DNA of 64,000 bases from Usnea hakonensis (lineage: Eukaryota > Ascomycota > Lecanoromycetes > Lecanorales > Parmeliaceae), in the NCBI GenBank assembly GCA_013423325.1, contig BLJB01000371.1, positions 32,538-96,537 on the forward strand. The letters run 5' to 3'. Shown piece after piece: positions 44,740-57,179 of the stretch. Each line of letters starts with the position of its first letter. Within the stretch, counting starts at the first letter, position 1. The notes below the pieces were generated by a model, which saw only the letters and a program-made list of their open reading frames with translations, was not told where the DNA came from and made no database searches. The translations under genes were made by a program, and so were the position numbers.

Positions 44740-46640
44740 ATGGCGCAACAGCAGCAGCAACAACAGCAGCAACAATACCCTCCGCGCGTGTTCTCCCCTC
44801 CAGGACGCACAGACTCACCTGGCCATCTTCCCCCTTACCCCTTCAATGCCAACAAGCGCCAGCGGCTCTCGCCCAATCCCCAATCGCCTTACAACTCTCC
44901 TGGCATGCAGAATATCGCTTTGCCAAACCAGGTCTTTAGCAGTCCCTACTATGGGGCTCAGCAAAATGGCAGTCCACAAAACCACCCGTACAACGCAAAT
45001 AACTACGGCAATCAGCAGAGCCCTGCCTACAGCCCGAATACTCCATACGGTTCCGGCAGCCCCTATACACCGAATAACAATTACAATACCATGAATCACA
45101 TACCTCCTCAGCAATATGCGCCACCTCCCCATTCCACTGCCCCTTCGCAACCTGCACCCACAGGAACAATGGGCCCTCCTTCGCGGCCTGCTGCCGACAA
45201 ACCTACGGATATCAACGAGCTTGGGGACGTTTTAGCGGGATCTGGTGTCGACCTCAGGGAGGAGGAGGCGGCGCTATTGGCGTATGGTCGGCCCGTCCAG
45301 CAACGGCAGGATCCAGTTTATGGTGGAAATTCATTCAATTCGTTCGGACCCAGCTACTCGGCACCTTCTGACAATTTCTATTCCTCCAATGTTCCTGGCG
45401 ATCGAAATAGCTTCTATGGATCTGGCTCCTTCAACCAACCTGCAGCACCATACATGTCCGCTGAAGATATCGCAGCTGCAGATCTGAAGAGAGCCCTGCG
45501 GCGCCAAGCTGAGATCAAGTCCTACCACCTGAACGATCCGTTTCTCTTTGGTGGTTCTTTATCAAGAAGAGTGTTGATACAGTCCCAGAAGTTGCAAGTA
45601 CAGGTGCCACAGAAAGGTCTTTTCAACAATGTCAATGCGCACAATGTTCCTCATAAGCTCTATGTCCATGGTCCGGACAAGAACGAGAATTTGAGGGTGG
45701 TAACGGGCGAATCGTTGCTGAGCACCGAGGGCTCCTACGTGGAGATACTGTCATTACTGTCGTTGGCCGCAGAGGAGAGACTGCGCGGCCTTGTGGAGGA
45801 CGCTGCAACCCTAGCAAAGGGTAGGCGAATCGGGTCGCATGGCATAGTACCTGTTGAGTTGGCAGATTTGGCAACTGGCGAGGGAGCCACCGAGACAGCG
45901 AATGGGTTGCCGACCCCTGGCAATAGCGCTGTCTCGCCCAAGACCAATCCACTCAAACGTGCGATCTGTTTCTCCTATCTGTGCGGACTAAAACTTACTA
46001 CTTAATAGGCTCCTACACCGAAATGAATATCCCCACTCCATCTGCCAGCGAGCCAGCCACGCCTACTACTATTCAATTTGCTAATCCTGTTGTGCAAGCC
46101 CTCCAAAAGATCACCAGAGATGAGAGAGCACAAGAAGAAGAACGACTCGCAAAGCGCCAACGTCGCACAGCCAAAGCTGATACCAATGGAACTAATTCTG
46201 CTACTACTGGAGTCCCTAGCGATATAGCTCCCGATATAGACACAAGGAAAGGGAACAAGAACAAGGAAGCCGCGTCCAAGAAGGTCAATGAGGCGGCACA
46301 GCATGCTGCCACGACCAAGACAATGAACATGGCTCTCGGTTTTGGCAGTAGGGCGACGCCGTCATGGATGAAGAAGGGCGTCGAAACATCACATAGCAAT
46401 CCGTTTCTGCCGAACAAACCGAAGACAGGTCCTCAAGGTTCCAAAGGCGGAACGGCAGGTGCAGAGGGTGCAGGCAGTGGCTTACCAAAAAGCAGGGTAT
46501 TCGGACAATTCAGAGAAGATCGGGAGACTGGTTCCGGCATTCAACTCAGGGACGTGGTGTCTGTTCTCGAGCAGGACGGCAAAGAGAAGAAAGCGTTGCA
46601 GCGAGCCTACAGCAGACTAGGAGCAGCGGCCAGGAGATGA
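44740..46640 (+). CDS. taf4: TFIID subunit TAF4
   Basis: Component of the general transcription factor TFIID. Two exons, 44740-45958 and 46009-46640, with a 50-nt intron, encode 616 residues. The start follows immediately with a Gln run (MAQQQQQ, about ten Q), then a Pro/Asn/Gln/Tyr-rich disordered region to about residue 150. The TAF4-type region begins TDINELGDVLAGSGVDLREEEAALL, continues through RRVLIQSQKLQVQVPQKGLFNN and EGSYVEILSLLSLAAEERLRGLVEDAATLAKGRR (histone-fold helices), and after the intron reads NPVVQALQKITRDERAQEEERLAKRQRR. It ends with GIQLRDVVSVLEQDGKEKKALQRAYSRLG, the conserved C-terminal helix. The Gln run varies easily by slippage. Confidence 0.92.
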
Positions 46641-49153
46641 CCGTCACTGCTTTGATCTTCAACAAAAAGACACATTTATATCTATTATTGACATTTAGCG
46701 AGGCGCTGGCGGTGCTTGGAAATCTCTACATTGCTGCATGGGGCAGTTACGGTATCCATGAGGTACACCCATCTCTAATGCATTCCTTGAGGCGTGTGCT
46801 GTATCACTAGTTAGTTTGCATGACTCCAGGAGACTCAGAGCAAGCGATCAGTCATATGTATGAATTTGATTTCGCAGACGACGGTGGATATCCTCGTTGA
46901 ACTTAAAAAGCAACTCATATCTGACGTCGACCATGGCACTGTCATCTAATACCACCATCTCAGTAATGTGCATTAAAGAGCTCGCAACAAAATTCCCTTC
47001 ATTCCTTCTGGACCCCACATCAAGCCACCGCTGTCGGACATCCACCCTACAATATCATCACCAAAGACAGCTCCCTTCCCTTGACAAACCCCCGCGTAAA
47101 CCTCTCCACTCACTGCGCAGTCCCCACCTCCATCAAACACACTAAGCGCCTCTACTTCCCAGCCTCTGCAACCTCTGATTTCGAACCACCTTACCGAACA
47201 CCACCACCCGTTCCCACAATCTCACAAGCAACACCGCAACACAAGACAACCCACTCATCCCATTAGCTCCCACAAACCCATCAAGCTCCTACCCGAAAAA
47301 GTCTGCTTGTCTATCTCTCTCTACCTTGCAAATCTGCCCTTATTTCCCCCATCGCTCGACCAACAGATACTCATCTCCGCACGAGGCCATCTCTTGACTC
47401 GACAAAAGCCCGATTTGGGCTCCCATACTATTTCCTCTGGTGATCATGACAAGTGAGGAGGGATGTTGTACAAAGACTGCGTTCGTAGAGCGAGGGAAGA
47501 GCGCAGGCTAAGCAGTAATCTATGCACCAGCTTTGCGGTAGCGTTTGAGTAGGAGTGCGGGGAAACATCTTATCAGAAACGACCATGAATGCTCGGCAAA
47601 GTGGACGCATTCAAGGGAGAACGAATCGATATGTTTTACATGGGTCTTGATGTCCATATCCTACCGTGAGTGGCCCGACGACGATGCACGCTTCAGTATG
47701 AATGATAACACTAGGTAGAGTGGGTTGGGTTGTCACAGCTTTCCGTGGATCTGGATGTGTACAAGTATACCCCTACAACACATGATATCTTCCCATGCAT
47801 GTCAGTCAAGTAGGTAGTACCACCACAAGGACCCTGCTACGTTCGAAAAAATGATGAATGACGCTATCCTTGCCGTTTTCAGCAAGAGGTAAAGTGCCTG
47901 GGGTCTAGTTGTTCAGGTGAGTCCACGCTTTTGAGCCAAAGATGTATCGAGAAGTGTAAATGAGAACAGACCAACAGAGCCACAGACGAGCTTGAAAACG
48001 CAGTGTTGCAGAGACTTGCCGAAATCATGCCGCTTGGTATGCGTATTGGGAGGCGACTAGCGCAGGAGCCGGTCGGTGTTTGACAATAACGGCACCGTCG
48101 TATGGTTTGTGGGTGACTTGATTGTTACACTCAGAACAATAGTGGTTCGTATCTTGGCACCAGCCGAGGAGACATGGGAGGCAGGAGCAAATAATACCCG
48201 TGAGCAAGCAACATATAACCCCTGCTAGACTGTGCGGCTAGTGTAAGCAAGCCTGTATCAAATGGCCCTGCATGGTTGTCTGGGTGATTATGTAACCCAC
48301 CGTGTAGTGTTTGAGTTTTCATGTGTGACCCGGGTTTGCGTCCTTCGCTTACAAAATGGGCAGTCTATAAAATCTGGGACTTCGCGAAGTCGATCTAGCG
48401 GCGTAACAAACAGTGGATTTTTTACAGGAACAATGGCAGGATTGCCCACAGATGAAGGTCCTCGGGAGTCTGCTTGCGAAGCGTTCTTCCTGCGTTGTTG
48501 TCAGAAACATATCGTCCAACCCATACTGAGCATTGCATGGAATCGCCAAGAAATTACAGATTTGGAGTTTGGATGGTTTGTGCTGTCGAAATCGGCTCGG
48601 GCTGGATATAGTCCTCCGTCTGGAGAGCTGACATCTGATACCGATTCGCTCCTTCGGGGGTGTTTGGGCTGGCCATCTGCTTTGGAAGTACTCTCAGTCG
48701 ACCCCACGCACAAAGCCTACTGGAATGGCTACGCTGCTGACAAGCAACACCTGTAATCGACTTAGGTGTTTCTTTTGTCCTGTTGCATGCAAGGACAACG
48801 CTGTACAGGATAATTCTTAAACCAAAGGAAATAGACAATAAGAAAGGTCTTCCTTAAAATCTTCTTGTCTTTCGTGCGAGTCAAAGGCTGGGCCACAGAC
48901 AAGACCCTCTTTCTTCTGCATTGAATTTGAGCATTGGGCTGAGGCTGAGGCTGACACCTTTAAGCGCGATTTCGTCACCTCGCTTACACAGTCAGCACTA
49001 GTCATTCTAGGTATTGCTTGCGGTCCTTCTCATGATAAGTGCGCCTTGTGGATCATAAATATGGTTAGAGATCTTTGCATTCTTTATTTTGCTAGGGAAA
49101 TCAAGAGCCTTGAGCATATGGTGGATTGATAGCACTTCAAAGCGAGACTTATC
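46641..49153. other. Long intergenic region, no firm gene
   Basis: About 2.5 kb. The only sizeable open frame is 48262-48756 on plus (164 codons, or 107 from an internal ATG). It has several Cys and Trp residues but no signal peptide or family, so it is left uncalled. 47100-47300 is C/A-rich. The HET gene promoter lies at the right end. Confidence 0.4.
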
Positions 49154-50860
49154 ATGCGTCTTCTGAACTCGTCCACTCTCCGACTGCTTGATTGCTCAGC
49201 AGATAAAATCCCAAAATACGCTATCCTTTCCCACACATGGAGAGAGGATGAAGATGAAGTCCTTTTCACGGACATGGAAAAAGGTAGCGCCGAGAGTAAG
49301 GCAGGATACCAAAAACTTCGATATGCATGCACGCAAGCTGCCGCTGCCGGATTAGAATATATCTGGATTGATACTTGTTGCATAGACAAAAGTAGCAGCG
49401 CCGAACTTTCAGAGGCTATTAATTCAATGTTTTCATGGTACCAAAGAGCGGAAATATGCTACGCATATCTGGCCGATGTCTCAGGGAAAGCCGACATTGG
49501 GACCAACAATCGATGGTTCAAAAGAGGATGGACTCTGCAAGAGCTCATAGGGTCATCCAACATGGTCTTCTTTTCGTCTGACTGGATCGAGCTCGGAACC
49601 AAGTCAAGTTTATGTCGCGTCTTAGCAGAGATCACCCGCATCGACGTGGGAATACTGACCAATGCGGTTCCCCTTGAATCTACAAGCCTGGCTCAGAGGA
49701 TGTCTTGGGCTTCTCATAGAGTGACAACAAGGGTAGAAGACATGGCGTATTGCCTGATGGGGATTTTCGATATCAGTATGCCGTTGCTATATGGAGAAGG
49801 AGAGAAAGCATTTACAAGACTGCAAGAGGAGATTATGAAAAATTCAGATGATCACTCACTGTTTGCATGGACTGATCCAAATGCAGAAGAGGATTGTCAA
49901 TACAGTTTGCTAGCAAAGAAACCTGCATTTTTTGCACAGTCGGGTAACATTGTACCCTACCGCGAATGGGAGCCGAGTGCTCCTTTTTCGATAAGCAACA
50001 AGGGTTTACGCATAGAATTGCATCTCACTTATTGCGGTCCAAGCCTTTACAGTGCCGCTCTTGACTGTCCAGTACCTCCACATTACGAAGATTTCTTGGG
50101 CGTTTATCTACAGCCTGTACCTACCGGAGTCGATCAATATGTCAGAGTGAAGGCTCAGTCTCTTTGCAAAATCTCGACCCGAGCCAGTGTCGCTACTGTA
50201 TACGTGCGTAAACAGATAACAGAACCGAGGTCTCAGAATATCTATCCGCTACACGCTTTTCAGATCCGAAACGGCCCTTCTCCCGAGCAGGGTTACAAGC
50301 TGATCAAAGCTTGTCGCTTTAAGGATGATATACCAGCGGTAGTGATGACAACACGACGATGGCCGGCAGACAGAAGCCCGTATACCTTTAAGATCAGCAA
50401 AAAAAATTGCCAATTGGCGGGAGTACTTCTACTTGGGAGATCTGACGGCGAACGACTTGCGATCCTGCTAGGTTCGCGTAAGGACTTTGAAGTCGGCTTC
50501 GAGACCGCCTCCATGTCTGATGTCGGAAGTTTGGAAGAACTTCAAAGATCATTCGAACCACAAGCACCAGGAACTGACGTACTCCTGGAGAAGCACAAAG
50601 TGCGCGTGAATATAGAGGAGCAGGTACATAGAGGAGCTAAGTACTATATGGTAGACATCATTGTGGAAGCCGTCGTCCATGCCCACAGAGCTATGGACGT
50701 AGTCAGAGGGATGACACCTGGATTACTTGGATCACCGAGTCAGCCAGATGAGCGTCGTCCTATTGCCGAAGAGAAACCTCATAGGAAGTTCAAGCTCCCT
50801 TTCACGTCTCGACGAGCCCAACGAGCCCAAGGTAGTTACAAAACCCTAGGGGATGTTTGA
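49154..50860 (+). CDS. HET-domain protein (HET-E/HNWD-like N-terminus)
   Basis: Single exon, 568 residues. It begins MRLLNSSTLRLLDCSADKIPKYAILSHTWREDEDEVLFTDM, continues KLRYACTQAAAAGLEYIWIDTCCIDKSSSAELSEAINSMFSWYQRAEICYAYLADV and WFKRGWTLQELI, and then has RVTTRVEDMAYCLMGIFDISMPLLYGEGEKAFTRLQEEI. This is the sequence order of the HET domain that fungi place at the start of STAND receptors such as HET-E, or use alone. Here no NACHT or WD repeats follow. Instead a beta-rich C-terminal half of unknown fold is present and the tail is basic (RKFKLPFTSRRAQRAQG). The usual role is cell death on non-self recognition; the specificity partner is unknown. Confidence 0.88.
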   Translation: MRLLNSSTLRLLDCSADKIPKYAILSHTWREDEDEVLFTDMEKGSAESKAGYQKLRYACTQAAAAGLEYIWIDTCCIDKSSSAELSEAINSMFSWYQRAEICYAYLADVSGKADIGTNNRWFKRGWTLQELIGSSNMVFFSSDWIELGTKSSLCRVLAEITRIDVGILTNAVPLESTSLAQRMSWASHRVTTRVEDMAYCLMGIFDISMPLLYGEGEKAFTRLQEEIMKNSDDHSLFAWTDPNAEEDCQYSLLAKKPAFFAQSGNIVPYREWEPSAPFSISNKGLRIELHLTYCGPSLYSAALDCPVPPHYEDFLGVYLQPVPTGVDQYVRVKAQSLCKISTRASVATVYVRKQITEPRSQNIYPLHAFQIRNGPSPEQGYKLIKACRFKDDIPAVVMTTRRWPADRSPYTFKISKKNCQLAGVLLLGRSDGERLAILLGSRKDFEVGFETASMSDVGSLEELQRSFEPQAPGTDVLLEKHKVRVNIEEQVHRGAKYYMVDIIVEAVVHAHRAMDVVRGMTPGLLGSPSQPDERRPIAEEKPHRKFKLPFTSRRAQRAQGSYKTLGDV

Positions 50861-51094
50861 CGATCCACTGAAACAGTGACAACAAGTCGGCCCTCACGAA
50901 TAATGCATAGAGCAGTGGACCACAAATTTGTGGAACAAGAAAGTTTTCTCTGTAATGGCACAAACCACGGCTCCCCATCTACCGACCTGTCGGCGAGCCC
51001 CATGCCGCAAGATATATGGATCATTTTTTTCTTAATTGGACGCCGGTGGAAATGTCGGCAACGAATATAATCTTTCACTGTGTGTGCACAAACC

Positions 51095-51137
<43 letters not shown>

Positions 51138-51903
51138 NNGTGGCACCACACCCCCCCCCCCCCCCCCCCGGGCCTGGGGTTACCTCTGTAGATGTAACAT
51201 CCAATTTCCAACCATCTCGGTGACCCAGCTCCATCCAAGATGCAGGTCTTGAAAATACCACCGCGGGCAAGCCAGCCATTCCTCCTTCCATCCGCAAGAG
51301 CAAGGTTCGAGTTCTCTTGACAACGTCGCATAATCGACTTCCGGGAGCGGCACTCCTTTCGCGCACAACTTTGGCAATGTCTCTACGATAATCACGGCAG
51401 CCAACACCATGGCTCATGGACAAGTAGTCGTCGTTTCCTACGTACGCTTCTACCATACCGACAGCCTCACAAGTTTCGCATGCCTCCTCAATATCACCCC
51501 AAGAGCTCAACTCGACCATGCAGTCAACCAAATCAATAGCACTCTCAACCAATTTGCAAGCCTACCAATGTTGCCATACTCAATCATAGCATCCTCAAAG
51601 TGTCCTTCGACACAAAAAACTTTTGTGATACATGGAATCAGTGACATGCTAGTATCATTCAGCGTTTCTGGAAAGTTGTTGCGGGAGAATGACATGCTGT
51701 TCATGCTGACTTACGGAAATTGTCATCCCGATCGGCAAACCAGACTAGCCTGACATTGAGACTTGCGCGCTTGGTTGATGTCGGAAGAAGACAAAAGTTT
51801 TGTCCTCGAGGCTGCAAAAGAAGCGATCGATAGCCGCGAAGAAAGATTTATTGTGCCGCGCACCCGCGAGCTTCAAACTTCAACCTCAAAAAGAACAGCG
51901 ACG
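50861..51903. other. Intergenic region with poly-C and assembly gap
   Basis: About 1 kb. Minus-strand open frames (51507-51704 and 50836-51552) read as if part of one Leu/Glu/Val-rich protein (MVESAIDLVDCMVELSSWGDIEEACETCEAVGM), but the longer frame runs into the poly-C/NN gap and a join cannot be shown. A real minus-strand gene at about 51170-51700 remains possible. Confidence 0.4.
51096..51169. repeat. Poly-C runs flanking an NN gap
   Basis: Forty-two C at 51096-51137, then NN at 51138-51139, GTGGCACCACA, and 19 C at 51151-51169. The sequence here is unresolved. Confidence 0.85.
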
Positions 51904-52527
51904 ATGAGTTTAAAAGTACGTGTCTTAATCACATGTCTCACGCTGGGGTCAACAGCATTTGCAGCGCCCCCACCAATACAATCTCTCCCCATCACAACCC
52001 CAGAACCACTCAGCACCACACTCCTAAACCTCACCGCCCCCTTCACCAAAACAAACCTACCACCCACCAAGTAAGTTCATCATACCCTCAAGAACCCAAG
52101 CCAAGAAACTCACCCCCCCAGCCTCCCCAACAACTTTTTCAACTTCCACATCTACGGCACCCCAATCACCGTCCAATTCTACAACGCAAACGCCAACTTC
52201 CCCCCAAGCCTAACGCGCGACTGTCTCCAGCAGGCAGCGAGCACCTGTAACGCGCAACATATATTCGGCCTCGACAACACCCCGGTCGGGACGCACGCAT
52301 TATTGTACAGTAGTAGTAGCGGCACAACCTCTGAAAGCGTGCACCTTGTGCTCTCGCCGCAGCCGCAGTTGACATGGGCCACGTGGGGCAAGGTGGTTAA
52401 TGCGCTGTTCATTGTACAGGAATATATTGAGTATAAGGAAGTATACTTTGTAATCCTTTGGGATCGTTCACCAGGGCCGCAGCGAGTTGATGGTGAGGGG
52501 AGGATGTGGGAGACACGTGGGAGGTAG
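51904..52527 (+). CDS. Small secreted protein, function unknown
   Basis: Two exons, 51904-52070 and 52122-52527, over a 51-nt GTAAGT...CAG intron give 190 residues. The signal peptide is clear (MSLKVRVLITCLTLGSTAFA, cleavage before APPP). The mature part has a Pro/Thr-rich linker, then FHIYGTPITVQFYNANANFP, two cysteines (DCLQQAASTC) that could pair, and LTWATWGKVVNALFIVQEYIEYKEVYFVILWDRSPG. The pattern of a linker followed by a small beta-rich domain is seen in fungus-specific secreted proteins; no activity can be assigned. An in-frame upstream ATG at 51763 would bury the signal peptide, so the later start is preferred. Confidence 0.72.
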
Positions 52528-54399
52528 TTGGATGCGGCGAATGCGTGGTTCTGAGGGGTGATGTTCGTCTGATTTTTCTATGGACTTTTACCCCGGCCTT
52601 TTTTTTCAAGAACTGCTTGTGGCTGTTCGTTACGTAGTATGTGAGTCTAACAATCTCATCACCCTCTTCCACCATTCCTCACCTTTTCCCATTTCCCACA
52701 CAATCCAGAAACATCCCAGCCTCTCACCCACCTCAACAAATCTAACCTCATACCTCACACAGCACCCTAACCTAAATCTCATCTCATTTCAATCATCGCC
52801 CCTCTCCCCCCCAAAAGAAAATCCCAAATGCAGATCCAGCCTCCCCTTCACACTAACCACCACAACAATCTGCCCAAACCAAAGCAAATCCAATCCCTAC
52901 CTCCACTCCACTCCTCAACCCACTCCACCTTAAGTCTAGAACCACAGCCCCACCATCCCTTCATCTCCAACACACACTAAAATTCTTACCCTCTACCACG
53001 CCCCACTACACTAAAAACCACACCCGTATTTTATCCATCACATCGCCTATAGCGCCTAAACCCCCTTCCCTCTATCCACTTTCCACAATGTGCCACAAAA
53101 TCCATCCCACATCCCCCCCCCATCCCATCCCAACCCCCCCCAACCCCCCCTCCCTCCCTCCCTCCCCTCCCTCCTTCCTCCCCTCCCTTCCCTAGGTACA
53201 CAATCTAACCTATCCTAGCAGCTCAGCTCCACACATCCATCCAGGCCTACCGAAACCAAACCAGAGAGTGTGGGTCATGAGCGTGAGCGTGAAGTGATGC
53301 GCTCTGTCGGGATAAGATAAGATAAGGTAAGGTAAGTAAAGGTAAGGTAAGCTAAGATAAGGTAAGATAAGGTATGCTGAGTTAAGGTAAGGTAAGGTAA
53401 GGTGAGGTAAGGTAAGGTAAGGTATGCTAAGGTAAGGTAAGGTAAGATAAGATAAGATACGAAAAGGTAAGGGAAGGGAAGGTAAGATAAGCTAAGGTAA
53501 GCTAAGATAAGATAAGGTAAGGTACGAAAAGGTAAGGTAAGCGAATGTAAGCTAGAACGAAGGAAGAGGGATGAGGAAGAAGGAACGAACGAAGAGGGAA
53601 TTTAGGATAGAGAAAGAAAGAAAGAGAGGCGCTTGGGGGGGGGTGGGGTGGGGGGGGGGAAGGGGAAGGGGAGATGGGTGGTTTGGTGATAAGCAGGAGT
53701 GGTGGGATTAGTTAGGCAGGCAGCCGCGGCATTGAAATGAAATAAATCCACAAATCTTATTCAAAAAGAAAGAGTATAGGGGGTGATAGCTACGCACGCA
53801 GTACAGGTAGCCATTATACTAATACTCCAACGTAGATTTTTAAGATCTAGATAGATGGTGTAGTATAGTGTAGGAGTGAAGACTCGCGGTTCGCGGTGAG
53901 AGAGGTTATTTGGAGAGAGGGTGAAGGCGAGGGGGGAAGGAGAGACGGACAGGTTTGAAGAGTTGATGGTATATATGTATGATGGGGGTTGGTTGGTTGG
54001 TTGAGAGGAAGGGAGTGAGATGGGATGGGATGGGGGTCGGGGGGGTAGAGATGCTTTTTTTGGGGGGGGGGGAGGGGAGGGTGGAAGATGAGGGTAGTAT
54101 GGCCAGGACGGGTTCGGAGGGGTGGGGGATGTTTGAGAAACGCTATACTGACTTGTAGAATGCCTGCTGGCATCGGTAATGGAGTTCTATTCAAAGGAGT
54201 GGAAAAATTGCAAACAAAGTACACTCCAGGTCCGCGATCAAATCACATGCAAAAGCTCTCAACCTAACTTGAGACAAAACCGCAGCTAAGCAAATGAAAG
54301 ACAAAGTAAAAAAAGCTTAGAGTCACAGCTACTCATACAATCCTCCTTGACAAGAAGCCCACTAGCTCCTAGGGATATCACCATGATGATGAGCGCTGC
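52528..54399. other. Low-complexity intergenic region
   Basis: About 1.9 kb dominated by C-rich sequence (52680-53200), the GATAA/GGTAA array (53310-53554), G-rich tracts (53635-53670, 54000-54120) and TTGG repeats near 53990. The open frames seen here are artefacts of base bias. Confidence 0.6.
53310..53554. repeat. Degenerate GATAA/GGTAA pentanucleotide array
   Basis: About 245 bases built from five-base units GATAA, GGTAA, GCTAA and GGGAA, with a few ACGAAA and ATGCT interruptions. Many units form GATAAG, the site bound by GATA-type transcription factors. Confidence 0.8.
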
Positions 54400-55118
54400 T
54401 TAGCAAGAAGCCGGCTCGATCATAATATTCAAGTTGGGGGTTTGGCCCTGAGCAGAAGCGAATGTCAGCCTTGCCGTCTCTTCCACACCTCCAAAAGACC
54501 CAAAGCCACTTACAGCAACATAAGCCTCCCCCGTCAAAGTCATATAAGCGTTCTGATCGATATCCAGCTGATTGGTGCTATCACTAGTGCAAGTCTGGTT
54601 AGACGGCTGTTCGGTCTTGCAATAATTCATCGCGCTGTTGTGAGGACAGGCATCGATAATCTGCACGACAACGCTATTTCCGATACCCTGAGCTACGCTA
54701 TCCCATTTCGCGGAACCGTCGTTCGTGACCTTGTAGCACCAGCCGCAGTTACTTGTTCCGCAATGAGGTCCTTCGTATGACGAGTTGTTTGGGACTTGCC
54801 CATTGCACGTCCCGTCGCCTACGCTGGCATTGCAGGGACCTCCTGAGATGTTGGGAGAGATATCGGATGCTGCGGCGCCGAAGATGCCAGTCGCTAGCCT
54901 TGCTGTTAGAGGTTGCTCTGGGAGTATGTGGGGATCAAGAGGAGTTGAAGCTCGAATTACTCACGAAGACTACTGAGTGTACCACCGCAGTTCAGCGATT
55001 TCTGTTGACTGTAGACGTTAAAGGTTGCGATACCCATACCGGACCAGCTGCTTTGCGTGACACCTGGGTCTGGAGAGGCTGCGGCGAGGCCTACGAGGAA
55101 GAGCGAAGCAAAAAGCAT
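54400..55118 (-). CDS. Secreted double-psi beta-barrel (RlpA/expansin-like) protein
   Basis: Three exons: 54965-55118, 54514-54902 and 54400-54447; introns 62 and 66 nt; 196 residues. The second intron is a multiple of three and hidden in an open frame, but its GTAAGT donor and CTGCTCAG acceptor are good. A signal peptide (MLFASLFLVGLAAASPDPG) is followed by WSGMGIATFNVYSQQKSLNCGG, TGIFGAAASDISPN, GDGTCNGQV, CGTSNCGWCYKVTN and VVVQIIDACPHNSAMNYC, the arrangement of secreted fungal double-psi barrel proteins related to expansins and GH45-like folds. The short ending NLNIMIEPASC closes the barrel. Such proteins loosen cell walls or act as secreted effectors; which applies here is unknown. Confidence 0.8.
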
Positions 55119-57179
55119 GATGCTAGCTGTGAGGTTATGTAGAAATACAAGAACTTGTCTGAAGAGGACGCTGATATCCGTATTATATGACTGTGTAGAA
55201 GTTTGTGAATGCTTCTGATGATTTGAGGTTTGACGGTTGATGAGGTTTGATGGAAGCACATGATCGGTCTCCCTTATATAGACTCTGAGTCCCTCGTTGG
55301 CCGGAACTTTGTCGGATCTCATGTCTCGAGTCATGAAGTCATACTATCTTTTTTGACACAGATAGTCTTACTCTATTACGGGTATCTAATTTCGGTAAGC
55401 TGTCCGTGACTCTATCCGTGTCATCAAGAGACATCGGCTAGATTGAGGAGATAGATTGGTGTCCTCACCCTCCCAGGTGATGAATTTCTGATTGGCAGGA
55501 TCATGAAAGCATGCAGACATCATTTTATTCTCCATAAACGGTACACAAACGGTTCCTGCAGGAGTCAGCCATGTCGGGGCACAGCTGGATAAATCTTCTT
55601 CTATTAGAACATGTTGCCGTGTGATGTGTGATACTATACGCAGTGCATGAGACAGCCGATTGACAAAAGCCGAAATTTCTTCTACCAAGGTGGATTGTGG
55701 CGTATGTCTGGAACAAGGGATGGTCAAAGATGGGCATTGTGACGTCAGAAGCCGTGCACTGATCTTTCCAGACAATCTCACGGCAGAAATGAGCCTTGAG
55801 CGACGATGGACACGGCTTGTGAAGCCACCACTGTGTGCAAAGGTACAATAGCAACAAGAACTCGTCATTACTGGGGTAAAAAAAAAATGAGTGGCTAAAC
55901 AATCTCAATCAGCTGCACGAGGTCTGATAGTCATGATTTTGGTCAGGACGAAGATAAAGTCGAAGAGGTGATAATCGTCATATAAAGGTATGAGAATGGT
56001 ACTTGCCATTTTGGCTGACCTAAGCGTCTGTTGGCACAATCATTGGACGGAAGTGGGGACGTCCGGCACCGAGGAAGCTCTTCCTCCTTCCGCGTATTGG
56101 CGGGCTGTTTCATGAAGGGTGGTACCCATACACCACACTCTGGATTGGTAATCTGTGTGCCTCAGACAGCGGGATACTTGGGGACTTTCGGAAACTATGA
56201 TAGTCGGCTCCCATTAGCGATAGCCTTGTCCAAGTGGATGGTGTTATTAGCTGTATAACAAAGGATCAAAAAGAATATTGCCAAGTAGACGTCAATGCAA
56301 AGGATGGTTCATGAACTGGACTTGAAGGAGATTTGATACTAAACTTGGGAGCGGCTCACCGGGCCGGGAACCGCGGCGCAGAAAAGCGAAACCATTTTAT
56401 GTTGCGGAAATAGTCTTCCCACGGAGATTTAACCCGTGTCTTGCCCAATAATAACATTTAGTTCGAGGTGCTTCGATGAGGTTCTGACGACATATGTTGT
56501 ACATGGGTGGTGCTTTTAGAGTTGGTGGTGAGCTGTGCGTGGAAAAAGAAAAATAGGATGGCAGCGGAGTGGCTTTTTTTGAATCCCTAAATTTTCAAAT
56601 TTCCGCGCATCGTTTCAAATTGCAAAACATGATGAGGACAGATATTTCTGTACAGCGTATGGTTTCTCGGCGAGAGTAAGCATGGCACCTTCACACCACC
56701 AAGCTATATCCCGAGGTGGGAGGGGCTGCTTACTCGACAAAAATCCCATCCTACCATTAGGTAACCATGCGCATCTTTAAGGCAAAGCACAAGCTGTGCT
56801 CTCAATCACAGGTATAGGTTTGATGTGCGATTCCTCTTCTTCCTACCTGGTTCTTGAATCAGTGCTGTGCTTTTTCCGCTCTACTGTGTCTTGGGGCAAT
56901 TTGAGAGTACCTCTTCCCCAATTCCCTCTCGTCAATTTTCGGGCGCTGCATGGGCGTTGCACAGCATCGAATTGAGACGCTTCGCCTCTTTTGGGCCACA
57001 GGATTGCTTTTCACTGGTATCAGCCTTTCGTGATAATTCCACATTGTAGCATTCGTAGATATTGCGCATGCTCGCAATCATTTCTCCCTTGGAAGTCTCT
57101 CCGTTTCTCACTCAATACTTTTTCGTCTGGATCGATCTAATAGCCACCCTTGGCTATCCCCTTTGCCTACGCCCTACCG
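55119..57179. other. Intergenic region, no gene recognised
   Basis: About 2 kb between divergent genes. A TATATAAG promoter element for the minus-strand gene lies at 55273-55280. Minus-strand frames at 55386-55908 in two phases contain Cys and Arg but no recognisable domain. Plus-strand frames near 56031-56258 and 56867-57049 are also unsupported. Confidence 0.4.
55273..55280 (-). promoter_or_regulatory. TATA box of secreted double-psi barrel gene
   Basis: TATATAAG on the minus strand, about 155 bases upstream of the start codon at 55118. Confidence 0.5.

Noticed and set aside
48262..48756. 164-codon plus-strand open frame
   Set aside because: No family signal, start context uncertain, and no support from neighbouring structure.
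53310..53554. CRISPR-like array
   Set aside because: The units are five bases long with no spacers, and the organism is eukaryotic; it is a degenerate microsatellite.
55386..55908. Possible Cys-rich minus-strand gene
   Set aside because: Two overlapping frames of similar length, no signal peptide or domain, and no intron model that improves either.
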